A stretch of DNA of 64,000 nt from Lantana camara (lineage: Eukaryota; Streptophyta; Magnoliopsida; Lamiales; Verbenaceae), in NCBI GenBank assembly GCA_037501455.1, contig CM074855.1, positions 52,025,001-52,089,000 on the forward strand, in the 5' to 3' direction. Both the position numbers and the translations under genes were made by a program. Positions 45,611-56,904 of the stretch are shown here, one piece after another. Each line of letters begins with the position of its first letter. Within the stretch, counting starts at the first letter, position 1. Below the pieces are notes generated by a model that did no database searches, was not told the origin of the DNA, and saw only the letters and a list, made by a program, of their open reading frames with translations.

Positions 45611-46828
45611 AACGGGATGAAAAGAGAAGTGGCTGAGTATGTGAAACATTGTCTGACGTGTCAAAGGGTAAAGGCTGAGCACCAAAAGCCCGCGGGACTT
45701 CTACAACCGTTACCTATTCCCGAATGGAAGTGGGAACAAGTAACGATGGACTTTGTTTCCGGATTACCAAAGGTTAAAGGCGGGTTTGATGGAGTTTGGG
45801 TAATCGTGGATAGATTTACGATGTCTGCTCACTTTCTACCAGTCCGGATGTCTTATAAGATTCCAAAGTTAGCCGAAATCTATAACAGAGAGATTATCTG
45901 ACTTCATGGTATTCCGATGAGCATAGTTTCAGACCGAGACCCGAGGTTCACATCTAAGTTGTGGCAGGAGTTGCAGGCTGTTCTGGGAACGAGGCTCAAG
46001 TTTAGTACATCATTCCACCCACAAACAGACGGTCAAACTAAAAGGTTAATAAGTTATTTAGAAGATCTTCTTCGGGCGTGCGCGATGGATTTTCAAAATT
46101 CTTGGCAAGAACAGCTTCCGTTGATTGAGTTTGCTTATAATAACAGCTTTCAGGCTTCGATCGGGATGGCTCCTTATGAACTTTTATATGGGAGAAAGTG
46201 CCGATTTCCGTTATTCTTCGACTTGGAAGAGTGGAGATGGTCGAAACAAGAAGGGGTATAGAAAGGTTAAAGATTTGAGAAACCTTCCAAGGTCGTTCAG
46301 GATATGATTGAGAAAGTTCAGATGATTCAACAACGAATGAAAGCCGCGCAAGATAGGCAAAAGAGCTATGCTGATAAGCGGCAAAGAGATCTAGAGTTTG
46401 AAGTTGGTGACCAGGTATTCTTGAAGGTGTCACCAAGGAAAGGTTTCACCCGGATCGGGAAAGGAGGAAAGCTTAATCATCGTTATTTGGGTCCTTTTGA
46501 AATTCTTGAAAGAATAGGCGACGTAGCCTATCGGCTGGACCTACCACCAAGTCTTACGGGGATTCACAACGTGTTCCATGTTTCACAACTCAGGAAATAT
46601 TACCCCGATGAGTGTACGATTCTCCCCATGGAAGAAGTTGAGTTGGAACCGAATTTGACATTTGTTCAAAGACCGGTTAAAATCTTTGATCAAAAATTTC
46701 AGGAGTTGAGAAACCGGAGGATTCCCATGGTTAAAGTTCTGTGGCGAAGTGACAAGACCGAGGAAGCTACGTGGGAAACAGAGGATAAGATGAGACGGTT
46801 CCACCCGGAGTTGTTCACGCAAGACTAG
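45611..46828 (+). pseudogene. Element C integrase and chromodomain
   Basis: Continues in frame: the CC half of the finger (HCLTCQRVKAEH), core Asp codons 45749 and 45932, Glu 46127 (LIEFAYNN), so the DDE triad is present. Stops at 45899-45901 (TGA; paralogs have Arg), 46259-46261 (TAG) and 46268-46270 (TAA). The C-terminal GPFEILERIG, GIHNVFHVSQLRKY and chromodomain (about 46660-46822, MVKVLW...EEATWETE) are intact, with a natural stop at 46826-46828 before the PPT, unlike A and F. Confidence 0.92.
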
Positions 46829-46830
46829 AG

Positions 46831-46866
46831 AATCTAGGGACCAGATTGTTTTAAGGGGGGCAGAGT
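46831..46866 (+). other. PPT-proximal hairpin and polypurine tract of C
   Basis: Arms AATCT (46831-46835) and AGATT (46843-46847) enclose AGGGACC, a variant of the GAGGAC loop. The tract TTTTAAGGGGGGCAGAG precedes the LTR start at 46867. Here the hairpin lies just after the pol stop codon, outside coding sequence. Confidence 0.65.
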
Positions 46867-47342
46867 TGTAACCGCCCGATTCCGGATGAACAGGTTAGCA
46901 CGCCACGTGTGAGATTTTGAGCGTAGGATTTATTTTAATTCTTTTAAATTTCTATTTTCCTACGTGTCATCTCATATTTTTATAAAATTCATGAAACATC
47001 GTTCTTATGAATTATGCGAATTCATATCATTGAAAATATTATTTCATGACACGGAAAATATTTATTACGAAAAAACAGTTACCAAGAGTGTTTCAAATTA
47101 CTAAATTGTCCCTAATTAGATATTTCTTAAACTTTAGGGACTCAATTGCATAGTTTTCAAGGATCTAATTGGCAATCTTTTAAAATCACATATACTTGAT
47201 TGCATAACTTGGATTCTTCAAGGATTAGATTGCAAATATTGGCATTTCACAAGTTTCAAAATTGGATTGATCGATATATTTCTTCCATGTTCTTTCTTGA
47301 TCAATTATCATAAAAAATCTCCAACATATTCATCTCTCTCTC
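46867..47342 (+). mobile_element. 3' LTR of element C, first segment
   Basis: Starts TGTAACCGCCCG and matches the first 476 bp of the 5' LTR, ending CTCTC (47338-47342), the target duplication of D. Confidence 0.95.
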
Positions 47343-47890
47343 TGTGACACCCCAGTTTTCCAGCAAGCCAGGTACGAGGTTACGTGAGAGTTTAATTCAG
47401 TAATTATGTGATTTATGTGACGTCACATGCCAACGTGTCAACGTGTAATTTTATTATGTGCGCATTAGAATTTATTAAATGTACTCGGGCTCAATTGTCC
47501 AATAATTGCTCGTTTGGGACCTAATTATAATTAGGGTGTTTTGGGGCCTTCGTGGCTACCTTGAGCTCGAGAATTCGGATTCGAATTCTAACCTTACCAT
47601 TGAGTTTGTTTCGGTGATTCGGATTCAATGAATTAACCTTTTTAATTTTCTAAAGCCTTTTGATACCCCTACCATTTTAAAATCCGATCCGAGTGGACCA
47701 GATCCCTTTTGACCCGACCCGTTAAACCGACCCATTTAACTCAGCCCCAAAAGGAGCCAAGTTCATCTCTCTCCCTCATTTTTACGTACAAACAAGGAAG
47801 AGGGAGAGGAAGAGAAGCAAACACCCCTTTTGGCCATAAACCCTTTGAGCTCGGGTTCTCAAGATCCAACCGTCCAATCAACGACCTAAG

Positions 47891-50067
47891 GTAACCATTG
47901 TATTCCTCTCGTTACATGCTTTAATTCTACGTATATCTTGCAACTTGAATCCTTGCCTAAGTGCCTCTTTGGGAAGATGATGAATAGTGATAATATGTCA
48001 AAAATTTGCTTCCTTGCTCTCATACTTGAATATTATGTTCCAAGATTCATATAGGTTGTTCTCTTAAGCTCCCTTGTCGTTTAATTATTGAAAGCTTGAT
48101 CGTTGATTGTTTGTGGCTCAAAACTCCATTAATGGAGCTTGAATGTGCTTTAATGGAAACTTATTATATACTTGATTTCATGACTTGAACTTGAGATATG
48201 TGATTAAGCATGCATACATGAACTTATGCCTTGAATTTGAAGTTTTTTGGTTGAGGTTTGAGGTGGTTTTGTTGAATTTTGGTTTCTCCCGTGTTTAGCC
48301 CTGTTTTTGATGTGTTTCTTCTGCCCAGAACATCTACCCGGGCGGGTAGATTTTGCCCACAAAACTACCCGGGCGGGTAGTTTAGTACCGAGGAGTTTCT
48401 GTACCTGCTCTACCCGGCCGGGTAAATTTCTATCTTGTTTTTATCCGGCCGGTTACTCCCTCATCCAAACTCTGATTGACCTTATTTTCTAGCTGTTGGA
48501 AACCTGTTGAAGTCTACTACAACCTCCAATTGGAATCATCTCAATATCTTTTTTCAATTGAGAGATATAATCAATTCTTTTTGGTGTCGCCACGTTACCG
48601 ACAATCTGCTTTTGCTTAACTTCGAGCCTACGCCATTTTCACCTCGCTTTGAACCACAAGTCGAGCCACATACCATTTTAAATTTCTATTTGTCTAGTTT
48701 CATCTCCAACAAACAAAACTCAATTCCTACTTCTATAACTCGAGATATTCCAGTTTTCCTTCCACTTGCGCGTTTCCAAAACTGTTAACTTTTGCCAAAC
48801 TTTGCCAAAACCCGTCTTATCGCTTTCCTTTCACCTCCTCGACCTCTTATTTGACTTACATGAATTATATACATGCCTAATTGAATGATTAAATCGTTTA
48901 TGTGTCTAAAAGACATTACTTGTGCTCATGAACACGATCACACCATTTCATGACATAATTATGATTTAATGCTTATTGAATCATGCCATAACATGATGCA
49001 CCACTTCATGAACATCGCCGTGCGTCCTACTTGGTTCCATTTTGAGTCTTGTCTCACGAGTATTGTCATTGTCCTTCTTGCACAGTGATCTCCTTGGTGG
49101 AGACCTTCCGGTTTCGTGGTCCTTCTCCTGCTTCTTTCTTGCACTTGGAGGTGAGGGTTTTTCTTTATAAATGACCTATAACCTTGCATGTTGTAATTAA
49201 GCCAAATGGATTTAATATTCAAATTATCCATATCTTTTATATCGGCTATGCACCGAAAATGTTTTATAAATCCTGAATGTGTTACCCTGAGCCTGTTTTC
49301 TAAGATCCTGCCTGTGCCCCGGCTCTTCTAGCGCTGGACTAGCCGGAGTGGTTCTTGTTCCTGTTCCTGGGGCCCAGGGGCTTGTGTATTGAGGGAACCG
49401 GGGAGGCATCGGGCCGACGGTGAACTCTTGCACAGGTCCCATCCTGTTGGACTATCCTGATATCCACCAGGAGGTTTGGTGGAAGAAGGAGCTCCAGATC
49501 TGGGGAGTCATGAACCTACAGATCATTCCTGCCTGGATGGCTAGGGCTAGCTACCCGAACCATCACCGGAGAAGGAGGTTTAATTGTATTTGTTTTCCTA
49601 TATTGATAATTATACAATCCTGAGTCCTGCCTGCCTGACTGTTTAATTGCTCCTGTTCCTGTTCATGTAATAGGTGGAAACGTGGAGTCCAGGATGGAAT
49701 AAATACCCGTTCTCGCTGGGTCCCCTAAAATTTTAAACATAGATATCCGTAACCTCAGGTATGTCTCAGTCCCTGTTCAGCACCGGAGCTCGTGGATCAT
49801 AAGGGTAAAGTGGGCATCAACAGAGGCGTATGGATATCGACACATGCATATTATATCCTGTTTACCTGACCTGCATGCTTGAACATAATTCCACCCGTAC
49901 GTATTAATTTACTTCTAATTCTTATTCCTGTTTCCTGTTTTAATAACGTACAGTGGAATTATGTCTGCCTGATTGCCTGTTTATATATATATGTGTGTGT
50001 GTTATCCCCTTCACTCAGTCAGTTGGCTGACCCCTCCCTCTCGTTGTTTTTAGTGTCTGTCTTGCAG
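47891..50067 (+). other. Putative intron inside 5' LTR of D
   Basis: Donor CTAAG|GTAACC; acceptor TGTCTTGCAG|GCTTTG; branch GGCTGAC (A at 50030) 37 nt upstream with a pyrimidine-rich stretch between; 2,177 nt. In the 3' LTR the equivalent is 54464-56431 (1,968 nt), where the branch region reads GGCTTACC and the stem is weakened. Confidence 0.6.
48332..48455 (+). repeat. GC hairpin array in 5' LTR of D
   Basis: 48332-48351, arms ATCTACCC/GGGTAGAT, core GGGC. 48363-48382, arms AACTACCC/GGGTAGTT, core GGGC. 48411-48424, perfect palindrome TACCCGGCCGGGTA. About 48440-48455, degenerate TCCGGCCGG unit. Units 1 and 2 differ at the second base of the 5' arm (T or A) with a matching change in the 3' arm. 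The whole array is absent from the 3' LTR. Confidence 0.85.
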
Positions 50068-50554
50068 GCTTTGTGGTCGTTAGGCAGGAGTCTTTTGAGG
50101 TCTTTAATCGAGTCTTGGTCCTGTTTGCACTGCATCGTACCGTACCTGTATTTCCTGCTTGTAACTGGGCTATGTAAGCCACTCTGTATTGTTATTACTT
50201 TATTGAAATCGGGACAGGTTTCTAGGGCCCTAGTTGAACCCGTTAATATGTTATTGCATTGTACTAAATTCGGGAAAGGTTAGGACAGGTTTACCTGATT
50301 AGTTGAACCCGTATTTACATTTTGTATGAATTGAATTTTATACTGGATAGGGATTGCATGATTACATTGCTTCCACATTCTTTGTTTTGATTAAATTGAT
50401 TGGTACAGGGTCTAGTCTCGCCTAACAGGTTGATTTTTATTCTGTCTCCGTTCGCCGTGAGCTTGGTTCATGTGTGGACTTCCATTTCATGTGTGGACCG
50501 GGGTCTCGGTGCGGGGGATGTGGGGCCCTCCGTTCGGGGTGTCACATCCTAAGG

Positions 50555-50568
50555 TGGTATCAGAGCCC
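50555..50568 (+). other. Primer-binding site of element D
   Basis: TGGTATCAGAGCCC, eight bases after the LTR end. Confidence 0.9.
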
Positions 50569-52436
50569 AGGTTGCAAAACCGGAGTTCGAGTGTCGTGTC
50601 CTGTCGAGTCTAGGTCGTACGGCTTAGGAACTACCTGATAACGTGTGCATTGCATTGTTCCTGAGCATGAAAATGCATTTGTTTTGAATCTTCTCGAACT
50701 ATATGTTGCACTCTTGCATCGAATCCATACTTTTCATGTTGAAAATGTGACACGAGCATGTACTAATTGCATGCATATATTCTTGGAATCAGTTATGATT
50801 TACAGGTTATGAATATAATATCAAACCACGGCCAAATTCTACGACTGTGATAAGTACCTCGGGTTTTACATTTAAACCGAATGAAGTGAGAAATGCACCG
50901 TGAGGTTATATTCAAGGATTCGAGATTCATGGCCTTTACTAATTTGGGGGCTAAGGTTTGAGTGAAGGAGCCCGGGATAGGGGATTCGAATTTGGGACTT
51001 TGTAAGTTTTACCATAGTAGACGGACACTTGGTGAAATCGGGACCGATTGTGTGGGGTTATAGGTTAAAAGATCAACACTTACACCTCTACAACAAAAGG
51101 GGATTTTGATCGGACTCCATGGGATTATCTAACTAGAGGTTGGAGTGAAGGAATTTGAAGGCACTTTAGTTAGGGGTTCAGATCACTGAAGAGATTTCTC
51201 TTGGTAGTTGCTTTACTCAGATTGAAGGCCGTGATTTGTCCACTCCTAAGTTTAAAGTCAAGGGAGAAGATTGATTTATGGAGAAATTCCCAAGTTTAGT
51301 GGTAGCCGATCAATCAAGTTATTTGAATTCAAGTTCAGAGTAGAAAATTTAGAACATATCAGGATCATTGAATGGTGGACAATATAACTCGGCAAACAAA
51401 GACTTCCAATAAATCAGACTATTAGAAGTTAAGTTCGGGAGAAAAGAAAATAAGAAGCACTAGAGATACTTTGGATCCCGGGTGAGGAAGAGGTTGGATT
51501 GAATAGAGTTTTAGAAAATCAATCAACGCGATCCAAGCTGAATTACCGTGTTGCGAGGTCGAATTGGGAGATATGGAGCAACAAATGGAAACGATAAAGA
51601 AAGGCAAAGAGCTATTGGAGGGAAATTATGTGCTCAAGTGTAAGCAAGTAAACAACAAGTTCTACAATCAATTCGAATTCATAATGGAAATCAAGGGGAC
51701 TTCATTCGAGGTGACACTAGGAGAAAGATTCGGGACATCGAGTGGAAGAACAATTATTAGAAAGAAGTCAAGACACTAAAACCATGGACGTAGAAGAATT
51801 TAGGTTCAAGAGGTCGTGATCTCGGACCATGGAGTTATACAAGTTGATACAAGGCGATCCACAGAAATCATGAAGACCGTGGGAAACAAGAAATGATCAA
51901 CAAGTCGAAGCAAACCCGTGACTAGAGAAATAAGGACAAGCTGCTGAGTTCAAAACTTACCATAACGGTGACAGGTTCAAAACATTCATGGCACATGCAT
52001 CATACTTCATTTTGAATTATTTTTACTCTTCTTTAATTATATGCATTGTGCATCTTTAGTTGCCCTGATTGCCCTAATGTGTTGCATAATTAAATGGTAC
52101 GTGCATTGGCATCTTAACCCATCATGCATTGTACAGTGTTTACTTGATAGGAATTTTTCCTCCAAACTCATTCGTCATGTGTTACTTCAACCGAGTCATT
52201 GTTGAATCAAGGTAGGAAGAATTTTGGATTACAGAGTTTGAGGAAGGAAAGAGGAAATACCAAGGCTCGGGAAAGTAGAATTTGATTTGAACAAAGGAAA
52301 TAGATTGTTCTCTCTACGGATCACTCCAAAGCGAATATGACCACTTTCACCATACAAATAACTTAGCTAAGATCATTTACACCGAGGGAACTAAGTCGAG
52401 AAGCAATAGAATGAGTTCAAGGAATTAGGATAGAAG

Positions 52437-52452
52437 TTTTTAAGGGGGAGAG
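52437..52452 (+). other. Internal polypurine-tract-like site of element D
   Basis: TTTTTAAGGGGGAGAG, almost the same as the 3' PPT at 53901-53915 but 1.5 kb upstream and not followed by an LTR. Equivalent sites are in M (16298-16311) and B (805-822), with related flanks (GCATAACCGGAGG here). Confidence 0.5.
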
Positions 52453-53879
52453 CATAACCGGAGGATGGTTTAAAATTTATTTATTTATTTTTAATATGCC
52501 CAAGTGGATTGCTACTAGAAGGAACAATGGAAATGCAAGAGTAACAACGACATAAATAAGCACTTTGGAAGATGAAGATACCCATACAAGGAATGGTCGA
52601 GAATTGAATAGAAAATATGGATGCAAGTCTACCTTATCGGTTTTACTATGGGACCTATATAATCTCAATCTCCCAAGATCGACAAGGATAAAGCTTCTAA
52701 GAGGACAGAGGAAAGAATAAGGGGCTGAGAGATGAAGTTATAGATTTGAAATAACAAGGTCGAGTATGGATAGATCGAGTATAATTTTGAATTTTCGATG
52801 TGAGCAATTTGATGATGGAGCTATGGAGAATTTATAAGAATTGGTAAGCAAGGTAGTGAACAAGAGAAGTCGAGTCAATCTCTATACTTAACAACTGACA
52901 AAGTAAGAACCAATTTAACCGTGGGCTTTGAAAGTAGAATAACTCAGAAAGCTCATAACATGAATAAGATGGAATATTAGCTCATCAATCATTCTTCTAT
53001 GATGAGCCAGTAATGTTAATAAGATTTCAGGTTATGTCCAAACTGTTAGGGACAAACTCGAGTAGCCGAGGAAGGGCGCATGTGATTCATGGTAAAGAAT
53101 GAGTTACTTGGATTAAGATCAAGAAACTTCTAAGATCGGGACTTCGGACCGTGGTATTTATTAAGGATAAGAGAATTAATTGCGGGACTCCAGATCGTAA
53201 AGTTGGTAGAGAAAGGAAATGGATCAAGGATGGGACCAGGTGGTTATTTTAATATCGACACATCGTGCAATCTTAATGCCACTATGAGCAAAGGAACCTT
53301 CAACAAAGAAATCAAGTAGATATCAGATTCACTACAATGAAGAACCTCCGAACAATGGTGAACTGTACATTAACCATACATATCACGTGCATCATGCATT
53401 CCTTAATTCCTGTTCTGTGTGTAATCCTTGTTAGTTGCTTTTGGAGTGAACGAGTGCCTTAGTAACACGGTAAGACGAGGGTCGTGCCGTGCAACAGACT
53501 TTACAACGGGCCTTTTGGAGACCCTATTTAGAAGCTAATAGCTGTTCAAGAAACCAACTTCAATCCTTGAAGTTGATGAGTTGATAGAAGACCCATTTCG
53601 GGTTGGAGAATGAGTGGTGGGAGTTCGTTAACTACTCCACTTGTGATACCAAGTTGTGGGATGGTTAGGATGGATTCAAACGGTGGGAGTTGAATCTCGT
53701 TTAGACCCTCCTATCGTGCGAGACTTCCGGACTACTCATGGTCGGATCCAGTTCGTGAGCAGCTTGAAGCCCCTTCGTGCTTGAAGACCCTTCTCTGAAC
53801 TAATTCCTGCGGGGAGGTCGCGAACTCCGCGTCGGATGAATACGGAGAGGTTTGCTTAGAGTCCAGTACTCGAGGCAGT

Positions 53880-53915
53880 GGACCTGAGGACAGGTCCTTC
53901 TTAAGGGGGAGAGGT
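53880..53915 (+). other. PPT-proximal hairpin and polypurine tract of D
   Basis: Arms GGACCT (53880-53885) and AGGTCC (53892-53897), loop GAGGAC, identical to A's hairpin although D has no pol. TTAAGGGGGAGAGGT then leads into the LTR start at 53916. Confidence 0.72.
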
Positions 53916-56899
53916 TGTGACACCCTAGTTTTCCAGCAAGCCAGGTACGAGGTTACGTGAGAGTTTAATTCAGTAATTATGTGATTTATGTGACGTCACA
54001 TGCCAACGTGTCAACGTGTAATTTTATTATGTGCGCATTAGAATTTATTAAATGTACTCAGACTCAATTGTCCAATAATTGCTCGTTTGGGACCTAATTA
54101 TAATTAGGGTGTTTTGGGGCCTTCGTGGCTACCTTGAGCTCGAGAATTCGAATTCGAATTCTAACCTGACCATTAAGTTTGTTTCGGTAATTCGGCTTCA
54201 ATGAATTACCCTTTTTAATTTTCTAAAGCCATTTGATACCCCTACCATTTTAAAATCCGATCCGAGTGGACCGGATCCCTTTTGACCCGACCCGTTAAAC
54301 CGACCCGTTTAACTCAGCCCCAAAAGGAGCCAAGTTCATCTCTCTCCCTCATTTTTACGTACAAACAAGGAAGAGGAAGAGGAAGAGAAGCAAACAACCC
54401 TTTTGGCCATAAACCCTTTCAGCTCGGGTTCTCAAGATCCAACCGTCCGATCAACGACCTAAGGTAACCATTGTATTCCTCTCGTTACATGCTTTAATTC
54501 TACGTATATCTTGCAACTTGAATCCTTGCCTAAGTGCCTCTTTGGGGAAGATGATGAATAGTGATAATATGTCAAAAATTTGCTTCCTTGCTCTCATACT
54601 TGAATATTATGTTCCAAGATTAATATAGGTTGTTCTCTTAAGCTCCCTTGTCGTTTAATTATTGAAATCTTGATCGTTGATTGTTTGTGGCTCAAAACTC
54701 CATTAATGGAGCTTGAATGTGCTTTAATGGCAACTTATTATATACTTGATTTCATGACTTGAACTTGAGATATGTGATTAAGCATGCATACATGAACTTA
54801 TGCCTTCAATTTGAAGTTTTTTGGTTGAGGTTTGAGGTGGTTTTGTTGAATTTTGGTTTCTCCCGTGTTTAGCCCTGTTTTTTATGCGTTTCTTCTGCCC
54901 AGAACATCTACCGACAATCTGCTTTTGTTGAATTTTGGTTTCTCCCGTGTTTAGCCATGTTACCGACAATCTGCTTTTGCTCAACTTCGAGCCTACGCCA
55001 TTTTCACCTCGCTTTGAACCACAAGTCGAGCCACATACCATTTTAAAGGACTATTTGTCTAGTTTCATCTCCAACAAACAAAACTCAATTCCTACTTCTA
55101 TAACTCGAGATATTCCAGTTTTCCTTCCACTTGCGCGTTTACAAAACTGTTAACTTTTGCCAAACTTTGCCAAAACCCGTCTTATCGCTTTCCTTTCACC
55201 TGCTCGACCTCTTATTTGACTTACATGAATTATATACATGCCTAATTGAATGATTAAATCATTTATGTGTCTAAATGACATTACTTGTGCTCATGAACAC
55301 GATCACACCATTTCATGACATAATTATGATTTAATGCTTATTGAATCATGCCATAACATGATGCACCACTTCATGAACATCGCCGTGCGTCCTACTTGGT
55401 TCCATTTTGAGTCTTGTCTCACGAGTATTGTCATTGTCCTTCTTACACAGTGATCTCCTTGGTGCAGACCTTCCGGTTTCGTGGTCCTTCTCCTACTTCT
55501 TTCTTGCACTTGGAGGTGAGGGTTTTTCTTTATAAATGACCTATAACCTTGCATGTTGTAATTAAGCCAAATGGATTTAATATTCAAATTATCCATATCG
55601 TTTATATCGGCTATGCACCGGAAATGTTTTATAAGTCTGAATGTGTTACCCTGAGCCTATTTTGCGAGATCCTGCCTGTGCCCCGGCTCTTCTAGCGCTG
55701 GACTAGCCGGAGTGGTTCTTGTTCCTGTTCCTGGGGCCCAGGGGCTTGTGTATTGAGGGAACCGGGGAGGCATCGGGCCGACGGTGAACTCTTGCACAGG
55801 TCCCATCCTGTTGGACTATCCTGATATCCACCAGGAGGTTTGGTGGAAGAAGGAGCTCCAGATCTGGGGAGTCATGAACCTACAGATCATTCCTGCCTGG
55901 ATGGCTAGGGCTAGCTACCCGAACCATCACCGGAGAAGGAGGTTTAATTGTATTTGTTTTCCTATATTGATAATTATACAACCCTGAGTCCTGCCTGCCT
56001 GACTGTTTAATTGCTCCTGTTCCTGTTCATGTAATAAGTGGAAACGTGGAGTCCAGGATGGAATAAATAACCGTTCTCGCCGGGTCCCCTAAAATATGAA
56101 ACATAGATATCCGTAACCTCAGGTATGTCTCAGTCCCTGTTCAGCACCGGAGCTCGTGGATCATAAAGGTAAAGTGGGCATCAACAGAGGCGTACGGATA
56201 TCGACACATGCATATTATATCCTATTTACCTGACCTGCATGCTTGAACATAATTCCACCAGTACGTATTAATTTACTTCTAATTCTTATTCCTGTTTCCT
56301 GTTTTAATAACGTACAGTGGAATTATGTCTGCCTGATTGCCTGTTTATATATATATATGTGTGTGTTAACCCCTTCACTCAGTCAGTTGGCTTACCCCTC
56401 CCTCTCGTTGTTTTTAGTGTCTGTCTTGCAGGCTTTGTGGTCGTTAGGTGGGAGTCTTTTGAGGTCTTTAATCGAGTCTTGGTCCTGTTTGCACTGCATC
56501 GTACCGTACCTGTATTTCCTGCTTGTAACTGGGCTATGTAAGCCACTCTGTATTGTTATTACTTTATTGAAATAGGGACAGGTTTCTAGGGCCCTAGTTG
56601 AACCCGTTAATATGTTATTGCATTGTACTAAATTCGGGACAGGTTTACCTGATTAGTTGAACCCGTATTTACATTTTGTATGAATTGAATTTTATACTGG
56701 ATAGGGATTGCATGATTATATTGCTTCCGCATTCTTTGTTTTGATTAAATTGATTGGTACAGGGTCTAGTCTCGCCTAACAGGTTGATTTTTATTCTTCT
56801 CCGTTCGCCGTGAGCTTGGTTCATGTATGGACTTCCATTTCATATGTGGACCGGGGTCTCGGTGCGGGGGATGTAGGGCCCTCCGTTCGGGGTGTCACA
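53916..56899 (+). mobile_element. 3' LTR of element D, rearranged
   Basis: Matches the 5' LTR except near 54900-54975. There the hairpin array and neighbouring sequence are gone, and a second copy of a nearby segment (GAATTTTGGTTTCTCCCG) has been inserted between two copies of ACCGACAATCTGCTTTTG. It ends at 56899 with duplication CTCTC. Confidence 0.93.
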
Positions 56900-56904
56900 C
56901 TCTC

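Larger units (their letters stand above)
47343..50546 (+). mobile_element. 5' LTR of element D
   Basis: TGTGACACCCCAG to GGGTGTCACA. Order: CTTGAGCTCGAGAATTCGG box (47556-47588), donor CTAAG|GTAACC (47890/47891), ATGAATAGT (47980-47988), hairpin array (48332-48455), box CCATTTTGAGTCTTG (about 49038), GGGCCC module with stem GATGG...CCATC (49536-49564), branch stem-loop (50015-50030), acceptor (50067), repeats TTCATGTGTGGAC twice (50467-50498), GTGCGGGGGATGTGG. Confidence 0.93.
50547..53915 (+). mobile_element. Element D internal region, non-coding
   Basis: After the primer site a leader shared with B, C, E and P runs to about 50632. The rest has only short ORFs, the longest being 51564-51779 (MGDMEQQMETIKKGKELLEG), whose nucleotide match to B continues out of frame, so it is not under protein constraint. 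Conserved boxes occur at 51965-52005 and 53354-53400 (GGTGAC/A...GTGCATCAT type), with an AT-rich stretch after the first and an internal purine tract between them. The 3' end has the PPT-proximal hairpin. Confidence 0.8.
47343..56899 (+). mobile_element. Element D: complete non-coding (LARD-like) LTR element
   Basis: 9.6 kb with LTRs 47343-50546 (3,204 bp) and 53916-56899 (2,984 bp) and perfect target duplication CTCTC (47338-47342 and 56900-56904). The primer site and polypurine tract are good, but the 3.4-kb internal region has no gag or pol. It must rely on proteins from other elements. The LTR copies look nearly identical apart from one rearrangement that removed the hairpin array from the 3' LTR. 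It is the youngest layer of the nest G, H, E, C, D. Confidence 0.95.

Noticed and set aside
51564..51779. Small coding gene MGDMEQQMETIKK in element D
   Set aside because: The similarity to B is at nucleotide level and leaves the frame, so protein constraint is not supported.
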